A DNA stretch of 64,000 nucleotides, taken from Pseudomonadales bacterium (lineage in GTDB: Bacteria; Pseudomonadota; Gammaproteobacteria; Pseudomonadales; Halieaceae). Location of the stretch: NCBI GenBank assembly GCA_024234675.1, contig JACKNU010000006.1, positions 69,842 to 133,841 on the forward strand. The letters run 5' to 3'. A model generated the notes under the pieces. The model searched no databases and was not told where the DNA came from. It worked only from the letters and a program-made list of their open reading frames with translations. The translations under genes and the position numbers were made by a program. The first letter of the stretch is position 1; each line of letters begins with the position of its first letter. Positions 17,799-27,496 of this stretch are shown one piece after another.

Positions 17799-18386
17799 AT
17801 GTTCGGTAAAACCTTTTCCCACTACCTCGGGGTACTGCTGGGTTCAGAGTTGCCACAGACACAAACAACCTTGGCTGAGCGCGACTTACTCAAAAAGTAT
17901 ATCCCCGGCAAAAAACGTATCGTCGAGATCGGAGTGTTTGAGGGATTCACAACGCAGGTGCTCGCTGAGGAATCAGATCCCGATTCCACAATTTATGGGG
18001 TAGATCCGTTTTTTAGAGGTAGGTTAGCTATATCCTGGGGGCTACAAATAACCAAACAGTACAATCGTAAATACTTGGCCAGCGGAAAATTAAGACTTGT
18101 ACAAACACTAAGTACCGAAGTGGGAACCCAGATACCGATTCCCGTGGATTTCGTTTTCATAGACGGAGACCATTCACTGGGCGGGATCACTGCTGACTGG
18201 GAATTCTGGACCTCTCGCATAGTTTCGGGTGGGATAATTGCGCTACACGATACAGTACTGAAACCCGACCAACCCAAATCCGCAGAGCTTGGTAGTCATC
18301 ACTATTTCCAATCGCATATACAGCAGGACTTTCGATTTGATTTCATTGATCAGGTCGATTCTCTGTCAATTTTAAAGAAGCGATAG
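17799..18386 (+). CDS. SAM-dependent methyltransferase (Methyltransf_24-like)
   Basis: A 195-residue class I methyltransferase. Motif I is VEIGVFEGFTT (about 46-56), YGVDPF follows, and FIDGDHS with the acidic GGIIALHDT motif marks the Methyltransf_24/CmcI-like group. It probably O-methylates a sugar of the polysaccharide; the substrate is inferred only from context. It begins 60 nt after the glycosyltransferase and is followed by the flippase. Confidence 0.75.
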   Translation: MFGKTFSHYLGVLLGSELPQTQTTLAERDLLKKYIPGKKRIVEIGVFEGFTTQVLAEESDPDSTIYGVDPFFRGRLAISWGLQITKQYNRKYLASGKLRLVQTLSTEVGTQIPIPVDFVFIDGDHSLGGITADWEFWTSRIVSGGIIALHDTVLKPDQPKSAELGSHHYFQSHIQQDFRFDFIDQVDSLSILKKR

Positions 18387-18408
18387 AAGATATATTGCCT
18401 CGCATCAA

Positions 18409-19914
18409 ATGCTAGCAGGACCCAACCTAGCTAAGTCGGCACGAGAAGCGCTATCTTGGAGTGCGGGCTCCCAATTGCTTCGTGATGTTTTACAGTTTGC
18501 AGCAATGCTAGTGATGGTTCGCCTACTGACGCCTGAAGACTACGGTACTGCGGCATTAGCACAATCGGTCCTTGGGATTTTGGCTATCACCTCATTTGGA
18601 AATTTCGCTGCACATGCTTTTCAGTTTCGTGACCCCTTTGAAATTGACTGGCAGGCGCACTTCACTGCAGCAGTTTTCATCAATGTTACATTATTTCTAA
18701 TGACGATCATTGTTGCATGGGCATTATCTTCGACCCAGCGCTATGCTGGGGCGGCGCTTCCACTTGCTGCCCTTTCAACGACTTTTCTAGTGGAGATACC
18801 AGCCACCCTTCGCAATCGAATGCTGGAAACACAACATGACTGGGTGCGATTTCGATTGTTGCTTATCTTGGGTACGATGCTTGCGTTGGGAGCCGGATTA
18901 GCTGTTGGCTTGCTGGGAGGAGGCGTCTGGGCGCTGGTCGTCCAGCCACCATTGTTTGGCCTTCCAGCCGCCATAGATCTCATATGGCGCGCTCAATGGC
19001 GACCAGATTGGTCCTGGAGCTGGGCGCGTTATCGTGACACGGCGACCTTTGGCTTTAACCGAATGGGAGCTGCTGCAGCAATACGAGGACGACAAACCGT
19101 AGAGCAGACTCTGATGGCCGGTAAGTATGACTTCGCAGCCCTTGGCGTATTCACGCGTGCCATGGGGTTGGCCACCCTTGTGGCAGGCAGGCTCGGTTCT
19201 GTGGCGATGCAGGCGCTCTATCCTGTTGTTACACGTGCGGAAATACGCTCGGCAAAATTTCAACGAATGGCTGGCCTAGTGCTGCAGGGTGTATGCTGGA
19301 CGACGATCCCCGCCGCGGCTTTCTTCGCTTTCAATGCTAGAGATACGGTATCCCTGCTTTACGGCCAACAATGGCTGTCGGTCACTCCGCTTTTGCCACT
19401 TGCCGTGATAGGTGTTGCGCTTAATGGAGTCGCGGCGACGCTATCTAGCCTTCTTTTAGCCAATAACGAAATAAGATTCTGCCTTTTGATAGATGTTACG
19501 GGGGCTCTGGTTGCAATAATTCTGGCGTTCTTGCTTATACCCATTAATATAGTGACTTACCTCGCTGCTCTAGCTGGGCTTGGGCTTCTGACAGTGATTT
19601 TTTTCCTTTCTGCTTTAGTAATGACGAATGGTCTTGGTCTTAAGTCGGTGGTAACCGCGGTATTTCCTAGCCTTGTTGCTTGCATCTTTGCTGTGTTAAT
19701 TATCCAAATCGGGCGCTATCTAGTAAATGATTCCTATCCCGCCATAGTCCAGTTGCTAACATTTGGAATCGGTTTTGCGGGAATGTACTTGGCCGTGCTG
19801 AGGTTGGGATTTCCTTCAGCTACCAGAGCACTACTTGAAGTAGTCCCTGCAGGCCATAGTATGATCCGCTGGTTACGTTTTAGTAACCTACATTATTCCT
19901 CAAAGGTCCCTTGA
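18409..19914 (+). CDS. Wzx-type polysaccharide flippase
   Basis: A 501-residue polytopic protein of the MOP/polysacc_synt family with about 12 to 14 membrane segments. The N-terminus (WSAGSQLLRDVLQFAAMLVMVRLLTPEDYG, residues 13-42) is typical of Wzx-like lipid-linked oligosaccharide flippases. It would move the undecaprenyl-linked repeat unit to the periplasm, where a Wzy protein (25967 or 6946) polymerises it. Confidence 0.88.
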   Translation: MLAGPNLAKSAREALSWSAGSQLLRDVLQFAAMLVMVRLLTPEDYGTAALAQSVLGILAITSFGNFAAHAFQFRDPFEIDWQAHFTAAVFINVTLFLMTIIVAWALSSTQRYAGAALPLAALSTTFLVEIPATLRNRMLETQHDWVRFRLLLILGTMLALGAGLAVGLLGGGVWALVVQPPLFGLPAAIDLIWRAQWRPDWSWSWARYRDTATFGFNRMGAAAAIRGRQTVEQTLMAGKYDFAALGVFTRAMGLATLVAGRLGSVAMQALYPVVTRAEIRSAKFQRMAGLVLQGVCWTTIPAAAFFAFNARDTVSLLYGQQWLSVTPLLPLAVIGVALNGVAATLSSLLLANNEIRFCLLIDVTGALVAIILAFLLIPINIVTYLAALAGLGLLTVIFFLSALVMTNGLGLKSVVTAVFPSLVACIFAVLIIQIGRYLVNDSYPAIVQLLTFGIGFAGMYLAVLRLGFPSATRALLEVVPAGHSMIRWLRFSNLHYSSKVP

Positions 19915-20229
19915 TGCTTCAATATAAACTTTGCATGTGCTTTATATCATGGAGCATTTTCGAGGAAGATATTGGTTTGTCTCTAGCGTCGTGCGAAGCT
20001 TTGCCTTACCGCCTAAGGAATAGTTGAGCAATTGTTAGGTTATCGAAATTTGATTCTGAATTGCTAGAGTCTTCCGACATAAAAACTCCCAACATTTAAT
20101 CAATTACTAAACAGACCATGGCTTCTAGCTTCGACATATGGAAGGGCGGTGGTGGATAGAGGGGCTACCAATAGGTAAGAAATACTTGACCGAGTAAGAC
20201 CTTACCGTAACTCGAGTTAAATTGCTGTT
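19915..20229. other. 315-bp intergenic gap in the glycosyltransferase operon
   Basis: This AT-rich stretch has only a 37-codon frame (19914-20027) with no recognisable motif. I see no REP copy, no strong terminator and no convincing promoter. It may be the remains of a lost gene, and a new transcript could start here. Confidence 0.4.
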
Positions 20230-21387
20230 ATGAATAGAAATACTGAAAAAAGGCCAGCCGTATTTGTTGCGACTGATTCAGCTATGGAGTCGACCTCGGG
20301 TGGTATCCAGATATTTACTAGAGAATATCAACTAATATTGCAAATGGCTGGTTTTCACTTAAATAATATCCTGTTTAGTCCGTCGAATGGGCTTCGGGAA
20401 AAGATAATGCGTCGTATTGACCGCAACCCTTACCGTTACTTTATTCCCGAATATTTGGCTAACCAGGTATTGTCCTTTTGTCAAAGCAAGGAGGTGAGTA
20501 CGGTTTTTCTGAATGGTGAAGATCTGGCTCCCTTAAGCGAAGTATTAAAGAAAAAGCAGCCGGATTTACAAGTCATTCTTCTATCTTATGGACTTGAAAG
20601 TGCTGACTATCTACATGAGATTCGAACTCGCTCATGGCGAAGTGACTTTTCTCGAGTTAGGTCCTCACATGTGTCGCGTCTTGGCAGATTACTAGTAGAG
20701 GAGTCAAAGCATCGGCGCTCAGTTGATGCGGTACTATGTATGTCTGATTTCGAGGCCGAAATTGAAAATTGGATAGGTGCCAAGAAGGTTCTAGTTGTCC
20801 CAAGACTCATTTCGCTTATCCCGTTTGAATGGGACCCCATGCTGGGTAGGGTTGGGTTTGTGGGGCGATTGGATCATCCCCCAAATTTAGAGGGACTTAG
20901 GCTGGTTCTCGAAGAACTGAAAGGGAGATGTCCCGTGGACTTCAAACTACGAATTGTTGGAGCTCCTAGTAGGTTCGGGGCATCACTTAGTCGACAGTTT
21001 CCGTTCGTAGAGTATTTAGGTGTGCTATCAGAGCAGGATTTACATCTTGAGGCCAAAACATGGTCTTGTTCAATGAATCCCGTCTTTTGTTATGCGCGTG
21101 GTGCAAGCACCAAGCTTGCGGTGCTGCTAGGTTGGGGCTTGCCGGTGATAACTACTTTGGAGGGGATGCGCGGCTATGAATGGGGTGCTGATATACCTAT
21201 TGTTGCGGATTCCCCTAAAGAATTCGCGAAAGCACTTTTATCTTTGGCATTTGATGCTCGCAAGCGTAACGAGGCCAAAGCCGGCGTCAGAAGAATATGT
21301 GAAAGTTCTGTAACTGCGGATAGGATCGCAAAGCGCATCAGTGAATTTCTATTGTCCTTGCCGCACAATCATACGGAGTCGTATTAG
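20230..21387 (+). CDS. Glycosyltransferase family 4
   Basis: A 385-residue GT-B glycosyltransferase. SGGIQIFTRE near 23-32 is the acceptor-side glycine loop, VGFVGRLDHPPNLEGL marks the start of the C-terminal domain, and YARGASTKLAVLLGWGLPVITT is a degenerate donor-site region. The usual EX7E pair is poorly conserved, so the donor site departs from standard GT4. It sits after a 315-bp gap and 3 nt before a FkbM methyltransferase gene. Confidence 0.72.
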   Translation: MNRNTEKRPAVFVATDSAMESTSGGIQIFTREYQLILQMAGFHLNNILFSPSNGLREKIMRRIDRNPYRYFIPEYLANQVLSFCQSKEVSTVFLNGEDLAPLSEVLKKKQPDLQVILLSYGLESADYLHEIRTRSWRSDFSRVRSSHVSRLGRLLVEESKHRRSVDAVLCMSDFEAEIENWIGAKKVLVVPRLISLIPFEWDPMLGRVGFVGRLDHPPNLEGLRLVLEELKGRCPVDFKLRIVGAPSRFGASLSRQFPFVEYLGVLSEQDLHLEAKTWSCSMNPVFCYARGASTKLAVLLGWGLPVITTLEGMRGYEWGADIPIVADSPKEFAKALLSLAFDARKRNEAKAGVRRICESSVTADRIAKRISEFLLSLPHNHTESY

Positions 21388-21390
21388 TAG

Positions 21391-22221
21391 ATGGGTATGC
21401 ATACATTAATTAGCGGCGTTCTTCGATTAGTTCCTTGGTCGGTTCGTCTACAAATAAGGAAGATTCCAGTTATAGCGCAGCTTCAGCGCCTACTAGTATC
21501 CAAATTTCTAGATGGAAGGGAATTTACATATAAAGTCAGTTCGGGGCCGGCGACCGGTATAAATTTCCGAGTTTTGCTTCCAGAGGATAAGGGTATCTGG
21601 ACCGGAACGTATGAAAGTAGCTTCTCAATTAGGCTCGCAAGTTCTGTTCGAAAGGGGTGCATTGCCTTTGATATAGGTAGTTGGCATGGTTTCTTCGCTG
21701 GTGTTATGGCAGCGCAGGGCGCTAGAACAGTGCATGTGTTCGAGCCTTTACCAGCAAACGTAGCGCGAATCAGACAGTTAGTTTCCCTAAACCCCTCAAA
21801 ACAGATAGTGCTGCATGACTGTGCCGTTGGTGCTGCTGATGCTGAGTTAGATCTGCTTGTGATGTCGGAAACCAGCATGGCAAAAATTGAAGGAAGTCCC
21901 TTTCAGAGCGATGTTACTTCTGATAATCGGATTAGAGTGCGTGTAAGGAGCGTGGACGAAATGGTCACGGCCGGTGAGATAGAACCGCCCGATATTATGA
22001 AGATCGATGTGGAGGGTGCAGAGATGCTCGTTCTAGAAGGAGCAAAGAATACCCTGCAGCTACACCACCCCGTGCTTTTTGTGGAAATTCACTCTTCTGA
22101 GTTGCTAGAGCAGTGCACTTCCCTTTTGGAAGAGCTTGGTTATGTGGTCGAGGCTTTAGACGAAAACCCGCTTGCAGCCCGCTCCAGGGATGTCTTTCAA
22201 ATCCGAGCAAATAAGAAGTGA
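21391..22221 (+). CDS. FkbM-family methyltransferase
   Basis: A 276-residue protein of the FkbM O-methyltransferase family. Motif I is AFDIGSWHGFFA (about 91-102), then VHVFEPLPANVARIR, and the family hallmark IMKIDVEGAEMLVLEGA lies near 205-221. It likely methylates a sugar hydroxyl in the polysaccharide. It is tightly linked to genes on both sides; the next gene begins 4 nt after the stop. Confidence 0.82.
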   Translation: MGMHTLISGVLRLVPWSVRLQIRKIPVIAQLQRLLVSKFLDGREFTYKVSSGPATGINFRVLLPEDKGIWTGTYESSFSIRLASSVRKGCIAFDIGSWHGFFAGVMAAQGARTVHVFEPLPANVARIRQLVSLNPSKQIVLHDCAVGAADAELDLLVMSETSMAKIEGSPFQSDVTSDNRIRVRVRSVDEMVTAGEIEPPDIMKIDVEGAEMLVLEGAKNTLQLHHPVLFVEIHSSELLEQCTSLLEELGYVVEALDENPLAARSRDVFQIRANKK

Positions 22222-22225
22222 AACT

Positions 22226-23509
22226 ATGAGCAAAACCTGCATCATTGTTTCGCCATACTTCCCCCCAAGCACTCTCGCCGGTGTCCACAGAGCGCGCCAC
22301 CTTGCTAAACATCTTCCTGCGGTTGGATGGGACCCAATCGTTCTGTGCGTTGACGAGGTCTTTCATGAGGAGCAGCTTGATCAGGGTTTAGCCCGGCTCG
22401 TCCCTGGAAGTGTTGAGGTTGTGAAGGTGCCAGCTCTATCGGCGCGATTGACTCGTCCTTTTGGCCTGGGGGAAATAAGTCTTCGGGCGTTCTTCCCGTT
22501 GCGGCGCAAGCTGTTCCATTTGCTTGATTCTCGTAAGGTAGACTGCGTTCTATTCACCGGATCTCCCTATTATCCGATGTTGCTTTCGGGATGCATCAGA
22601 CGGACGTATTCTGTACCGGTAGTTCTAGATTTTCAGGACCCGTGGGTTTCGGCGTGGGGTTCGATGCATTCGAGATGGTCTAAGTCGGGATTGTCGCACT
22701 TTCTAGCTACTATATTGGAGCCGCGCGTAGTGCGGCATGCCAGCTTTATCACATCAGTCTCAGAGACGCAGAATGCGCGACTGGCTAGCCGCTATCGGTG
22801 GCTAGACTCAAGTGCAATGGCCGCGATTCCCATCGGATCGGATCCAGAGGATTTTGCGGCGCTACATTCCCTAGGCTCTGCAAGTGCACACACCGAGCAA
22901 GGTAGCGAATACTTTAATATTAGCTACGTAGGTACAATCTGGCCCGCAGTCCTGCCTACTTTGCGCGTATTCCTCCGCGCCATCGCTCTACTACGACTTC
23001 GGCATCCATCAGTATATAGGCGAATTAGGCTGAACTTTATCGGGACAACAGCAAATCCCAATGACTATGCTGGGTATAGAGTGCTACCTTTAGCCGAAGA
23101 AGAAGGGGTAGCGGATGTAATTCGGGAGGTGCCTCAACGCATACCATATCTCGATGCGTTGGCTGCGTTAAAATCATCAGACGCTTGTATGATGATTGGG
23201 TCAAATGAACAGCACTATACTGCATCGAAGATATTTCCCTACTTGATGTCTGGCCGTCCATTTCTTTCTCTTTTTCATAGAGCCAGTAGCGCGCATGAGA
23301 TCTTATCAGCGGCTGGAGGCGGTCTTTCTCTATGTTTTTCTGGTCAGAATGAACTTGATGATTTAGTAGTAGAAATATGTGACGCCCTCTGTTTGATAGC
23401 GTGTGATCCAGAATCTCTTGGGCGATCAAATCCCGATGTCTACATACGATTTAGTGCCGCTAATATTGCTGAGCGTTTCGCCGAAGTGTTTGACGCGGTC
23501 CGAGTATAA
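22226..23509 (+). CDS. Glycosyltransferase (GT4-like)
   Basis: A 427-residue protein beginning MSKTCIIVSPYFPPSTLAGVHRAR, the N-terminal signature of WcaI/GT4-like enzymes that open with YFPP and a small-residue loop. VVLDFQDPWVS and the later DACMMIGS...SKIFPYLMSGRPFL region fit a GT-B fold. ATG 22226 is preferred to an upstream in-frame ATG at 22172 that would lie within the methyltransferase gene. Donor and acceptor sugars are unknown. Confidence 0.78.
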   Translation: MSKTCIIVSPYFPPSTLAGVHRARHLAKHLPAVGWDPIVLCVDEVFHEEQLDQGLARLVPGSVEVVKVPALSARLTRPFGLGEISLRAFFPLRRKLFHLLDSRKVDCVLFTGSPYYPMLLSGCIRRTYSVPVVLDFQDPWVSAWGSMHSRWSKSGLSHFLATILEPRVVRHASFITSVSETQNARLASRYRWLDSSAMAAIPIGSDPEDFAALHSLGSASAHTEQGSEYFNISYVGTIWPAVLPTLRVFLRAIALLRLRHPSVYRRIRLNFIGTTANPNDYAGYRVLPLAEEEGVADVIREVPQRIPYLDALAALKSSDACMMIGSNEQHYTASKIFPYLMSGRPFLSLFHRASSAHEILSAAGGGLSLCFSGQNELDDLVVEICDALCLIACDPESLGRSNPDVYIRFSAANIAERFAEVFDAVRV

Positions 23510-23581
23510 TGCAAGCAATTGTACATAAGATACAAATGCTGATTACCGTTGTCCTTGATAGTAAGTTTGGTGACTGAGTTA

Positions 23582-24751
23582 ATGCGCCTCGCTATATTGG
23601 CTTCCCACCCGATACAGTATCAGATACCAATATTCCGGCTACTGGCAGAGCAGCTTGACCTTAAGGTTTTCTTTGCTCACAGGGCAAGCGAGACCGACCA
23701 GGCTAAAGCCGGGTTTGGTGTGGGCTTTGAATGGGATATTGACCTTCTGGCCGGATATGAATACGAGTTTCTGGATAACATTGCCCGCCATCCCGGGCTG
23801 GACCATTTTCGTGGCTGTGACACACCTTCAATAAGCGAAAAACTAGCTAATGGAAACTATGCAGCTCTTTTGGTAATGGGCTGGCACTTGAAATGCTTTT
23901 TGCAAGGTGTATGGGCTGCAAAGCGTTCGGGGGTCCCAGTTGTGGTTCGTGGCGATAGTCATTTGGAGACGCCGCGCGGTCTGGTCAAACGTGTTGCAAA
24001 GATGGTCCTGTATCCGATTGCATTACGTTTTTTCAATGCCGCACTTTACGTGGGCCAGCGGTCGCGTCGTTACTGGGAGCACTACGGTTATCCAAAAAAT
24101 CAGCTTTTCTTCTCTCCCCACTGTGTAGACAACGAATGGTTTTCCGAGCGCGCTACAGAAGTTACGGGTCTTAGCCTTCGGGCGAAGTACGGAATCAGTC
24201 AAAATGCAAGCGTGTTATTGTTTGCAGGTAAACTAGTTCCCTTTAAGCGGCCACTCGATCTAGTTTCGGCTGCGGAGCTACTTACAGAAACGATACCAAA
24301 TTTAACGGTGCTGATAGCCGGTTCCGGAGTGCTTTCCCAAAAAATGACTGATACTGCAGCAGAAAAAGGCGTACATCTCGTTCAATTGGGGTTTTGTAAT
24401 CAGACTGAAATGCCGGCTGCTTACGCCGCTGCGGACATATTGGTGCTGCCGTCCCAGGGGGAGGAAACCTGGGGGCTCGTAGCAAACGAAGCGCTGGCCT
24501 GTGGTTTACCTATTGTCGTTTCCGATGCTTGTGGTTGCGCTCCCGATCTGGCGGCTGATGCTTGCGCAGGTCGCGTTTTTACCATGGGAGATGTTGTGGA
24601 ACTTGCCAATGCAATTGCCGAATTGTTGACAAACACCCCGGACGCCAAAGCGCTATTGGGTAAGGCGATGGATTACAGCCTGGCGAATGCTGTTAAGGGT
24701 ATAGTAGATGCTGTGGAATTCGTCACTTTAAGTGAAGTTGTATCTAGATAA
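23582..24751 (+). CDS. Glycosyltransferase family 4
   Basis: A 389-residue GT4 protein. The N-terminus MRLAILASHPIQYQIPIFR is the SHPIQY-type start of this group, FAGKLVPFKRP opens the donor domain, and PSQGEETWGLVANEALACGLPIVVSD is the EX7E nucleotide-sugar site. ATG 23582 places the HPIQY motif at the N-terminus; an earlier in-frame start at 23549 adds no conserved sequence. The stop overlaps the next ATG by one base. Confidence 0.86.
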   Translation: MRLAILASHPIQYQIPIFRLLAEQLDLKVFFAHRASETDQAKAGFGVGFEWDIDLLAGYEYEFLDNIARHPGLDHFRGCDTPSISEKLANGNYAALLVMGWHLKCFLQGVWAAKRSGVPVVVRGDSHLETPRGLVKRVAKMVLYPIALRFFNAALYVGQRSRRYWEHYGYPKNQLFFSPHCVDNEWFSERATEVTGLSLRAKYGISQNASVLLFAGKLVPFKRPLDLVSAAELLTETIPNLTVLIAGSGVLSQKMTDTAAEKGVHLVQLGFCNQTEMPAAYAAADILVLPSQGEETWGLVANEALACGLPIVVSDACGCAPDLAADACAGRVFTMGDVVELANAIAELLTNTPDAKALLGKAMDYSLANAVKGIVDAVEFVTLSEVVSR

Positions 24752-25923
24752 TGGAAAAACCCCGTATTCTGGCTCTTTTTGGCGGTGCAGTACTTTTTGG
24801 TCAAGAGCGCGGTAATATTGAAGCGCTGGCGTCTCTGAAGGAGCAGGGGTGCGAGGTTCTTTGCTTGGTTAGGGACGAAGAGTGGAGTTTACACATCACT
24901 CCCGCGCTTGATGGGTGTGGGCTGCAATGGGTTAAGGTGCCTTACATTGAACATCGCATGCCTGGCCGTATGTGGTATGTGATTTTCAGGAATCCGGTGG
25001 CATTCGTACTAGCTAATTGGCATTTTATCAGGATCATTCGTGTATTCCGCCCGACCCATATTCATGCCTTCAACCCACTTTATGTTCTCAACTTTATGAT
25101 AGGGCTTTCGCTGGTTCCAATTCCGATGATCTATCGGGCGGGCGATCAGCCCACTGTGCACAACTGGATATGGCGAGCACTATGGCGGTTTATAGTAAGT
25201 CGCTCGACTCACTTCGTTGCCATATCGCGATTCATATCCGAATCATTGCATGATAATGGTGTTGATATTGAGCGGATAACGGTGATTTATAACTCTCCAC
25301 CGCGCAGGCCAACGAAAGCCAGCATTGATCTAGGGTGGCTAGTGGATAGAGCAGGAAGCCGCTTTGTATATGTAGGCCAGATAGCTCAGCATAAAGGTGT
25401 GCATCTTCTGATCGAAGCCTTTCGCGTAGTCGTTGAGCAATATCCGCAGGCCTATCTGATTATTGCCGGTCGAATTTCAGATTGGAAGGGCGACAAATGG
25501 GCACGAGACCTCCGTGCTAGTACGCTTGCAGACCCTTGGCTTCAAGAGCGAGTTACTTTTACAGGTGAGATTCCGTATGTGCCCGAATTACTTCGCCTTT
25601 GTGATGTGTTGGTTGTCCCGTCAGTTTTTCAAGAACCATTATCAAACGTAGTTCCAGAAGCCAAGGCAGCAGGGATACCTTCAATTGTCTTTCCGTGTGG
25701 TGGGCTACCAGAACTCATAGAAGATGGTGTCGATGGATCTATTTGTAGCGCGCCGACGGTTGCGGCGCTTGCTGACAAGTTACGTGTTTATATGGGGGAG
25801 CCAATGCTGGCAGCACAACAAGGTGAAGCTGCACTTGCTTCATTAAGTCGATTTGGGGTCAAGAAATTTGCTAAGCGTTGGTTGGAGGTATACATGAACA
25901 GTATGCCGCATGGTAGATTATAG
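24751..25923 (+). CDS. Glycosyltransferase family 4
   Basis: A 390-residue GT4 enzyme. The N-terminal FGGAVLFGQERGNIEAL loop, the FVYVGQIAQHKGVHLLIEAF donor-domain start and PSVFQEPLSNVVPEAKAAGIPSI (EX7E-like) are visible. The start overlaps the previous stop by one base, so the pair is translationally coupled. Substrates unknown. Confidence 0.84.
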   Translation: MEKPRILALFGGAVLFGQERGNIEALASLKEQGCEVLCLVRDEEWSLHITPALDGCGLQWVKVPYIEHRMPGRMWYVIFRNPVAFVLANWHFIRIIRVFRPTHIHAFNPLYVLNFMIGLSLVPIPMIYRAGDQPTVHNWIWRALWRFIVSRSTHFVAISRFISESLHDNGVDIERITVIYNSPPRRPTKASIDLGWLVDRAGSRFVYVGQIAQHKGVHLLIEAFRVVVEQYPQAYLIIAGRISDWKGDKWARDLRASTLADPWLQERVTFTGEIPYVPELLRLCDVLVVPSVFQEPLSNVVPEAKAAGIPSIVFPCGGLPELIEDGVDGSICSAPTVAALADKLRVYMGEPMLAAQQGEAALASLSRFGVKKFAKRWLEVYMNSMPHGRL

Positions 25924-25966
25924 GTCGGTTATTGAATTGAAATACTCCATTGCGCGACCGGAATAG

Positions 25967-27460
25967 ATGCCAACCCTACCTACTGTAACATCAAGTACTT
26001 TTAGTTTTAGTCGATTGCGCTATCGGGGGAGTGCGTTGCCGCCTCTATTGGTGCCCGCTTGCTTGGTCATATTCTTGGGTTTCGGGTTGGGGCCGCACAT
26101 TCTGATTGTGTCCTGTGCGCTGGTAGTGCTCGTTATCGGTTCGGCTTTACTTTGGCGTCCGCTGGAGCCTCCTATTCTTTGGTTTGTATTTGTATTCCAG
26201 TGGATAGAGGTATTTCTACTGACCTTCTATGCAAACGCTAAGGGTGTCCCATTAAGATCGGTAGACTATTTTTCTGATCCTACCTATGCAACCTGGTTGG
26301 CAATGCTGGGATTGGTTTCCATCGCTTTGGGTATGCGGGTTGGAGCGGGCTCCTCAGACGGTTTGCAAGCCCAAAGTATAGCGCAGCAAGTTAATGTGAT
26401 TTCTCAGGTCCGTCTGTTTAAGTTGTATCTGCTTGCAGTAGTACTCACGCTGGCAGCTCCCTTGGTGATAGCGATAGTACCCGGCCTGCGTCAGCCGTTA
26501 CTGGTTGCGGAAAGTTTGAAGTGGGCTGCGTATGTGATTTTCACGATAGTCAGTTTCAGGCAACCAAGTACGAGCAAGGGATTATGGTTCCTGGTATTTT
26601 TCTTTGAGCTGATACAAAGCATCGGCGGCTATTGGTCCAGCTTCAAGCTCGTCTTTCTATATACCTTTCTTGGGATTATGACCGCCAGGTACAGATTCAG
26701 GCCACCTCAAATTGCTGGGGTTATAGTGCTCACCCTCAGTTGCTTGCTGCTGGGAGTCGTCTGGTCAGAGATTAAGGGTGAGTATCGAAATTTTGTCAGT
26801 GGCGGCAAACGTGAACAGATTGTGACGGCGGGTTACTTGGAGCGGATTGACAAGCTATACGAATTAGTAACGGAGCTTGATGCGAAAAAAATCGAATCCG
26901 GAGCGGATAAACTGATAAATCGGCTTGCTTACATCAGTTTTTTCGGGGCAGCCACCCACTATATCCCTGCCGTTCGGCCGCATTCGGGGGGCGCAATATT
27001 ATGGGACGCGATTTCCCGTCCATTCATGCCCAGACTACTATTTCCTGCTAAGCCAATAATTGACGAGAGCAAACTCGTGCGCAAATACACTGGCCTCAGA
27101 GTTGCCGGCATGGATGACGGAGTGCAAATTAGCCTCGGGTTTTATGGGGAGAGCTATGTGGATTTCGGTATTTATGGAATGATTTTTGTGCTTTTTGGAT
27201 GGGGGCTTTTTCTGGGTACTGCTTACCGCTGGTTGGTACGAAACAGATATTCCCGCGGCATTCTCGGTTATGGGTTGGCGACAGCGGCGTTACTGCCTGC
27301 GTATGGTATTGGCCCTAGCAGCGCCAAACTCTTTGGAGGCATTGTTACCTCCCTTTTGGTGTTGTATTTTTTCAATCGGTTTATCGTACCGCGTTACCTT
27401 TCATGGTTGAGGCTTGCCTACCCGGTATTTTCGCCTTTGACTAAATCGCGCCATGCATAA
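25967..27460 (+). CDS. Wzy-like O-antigen/EPS polymerase
   Basis: A 497-residue protein with about ten or more membrane segments and one large hydrophilic loop around 280-360, the topology of Wzy polymerases. Sequence identity in this family is notoriously low and no diagnostic motif is seen. The inference rests on topology and on the position among Wzx and glycosyltransferase genes. Two ligase-type Wzy_C proteins are encoded elsewhere in the window (6946, 60032), so the division of labour is open. Confidence 0.65.
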   Translation: MPTLPTVTSSTFSFSRLRYRGSALPPLLVPACLVIFLGFGLGPHILIVSCALVVLVIGSALLWRPLEPPILWFVFVFQWIEVFLLTFYANAKGVPLRSVDYFSDPTYATWLAMLGLVSIALGMRVGAGSSDGLQAQSIAQQVNVISQVRLFKLYLLAVVLTLAAPLVIAIVPGLRQPLLVAESLKWAAYVIFTIVSFRQPSTSKGLWFLVFFFELIQSIGGYWSSFKLVFLYTFLGIMTARYRFRPPQIAGVIVLTLSCLLLGVVWSEIKGEYRNFVSGGKREQIVTAGYLERIDKLYELVTELDAKKIESGADKLINRLAYISFFGAATHYIPAVRPHSGGAILWDAISRPFMPRLLFPAKPIIDESKLVRKYTGLRVAGMDDGVQISLGFYGESYVDFGIYGMIFVLFGWGLFLGTAYRWLVRNRYSRGILGYGLATAALLPAYGIGPSSAKLFGGIVTSLLVLYFFNRFIVPRYLSWLRLAYPVFSPLTKSRHA

Positions 27461-27496
27461 ACTGCTTATTGATTTTGCTGGAACACTTTGGCCGAC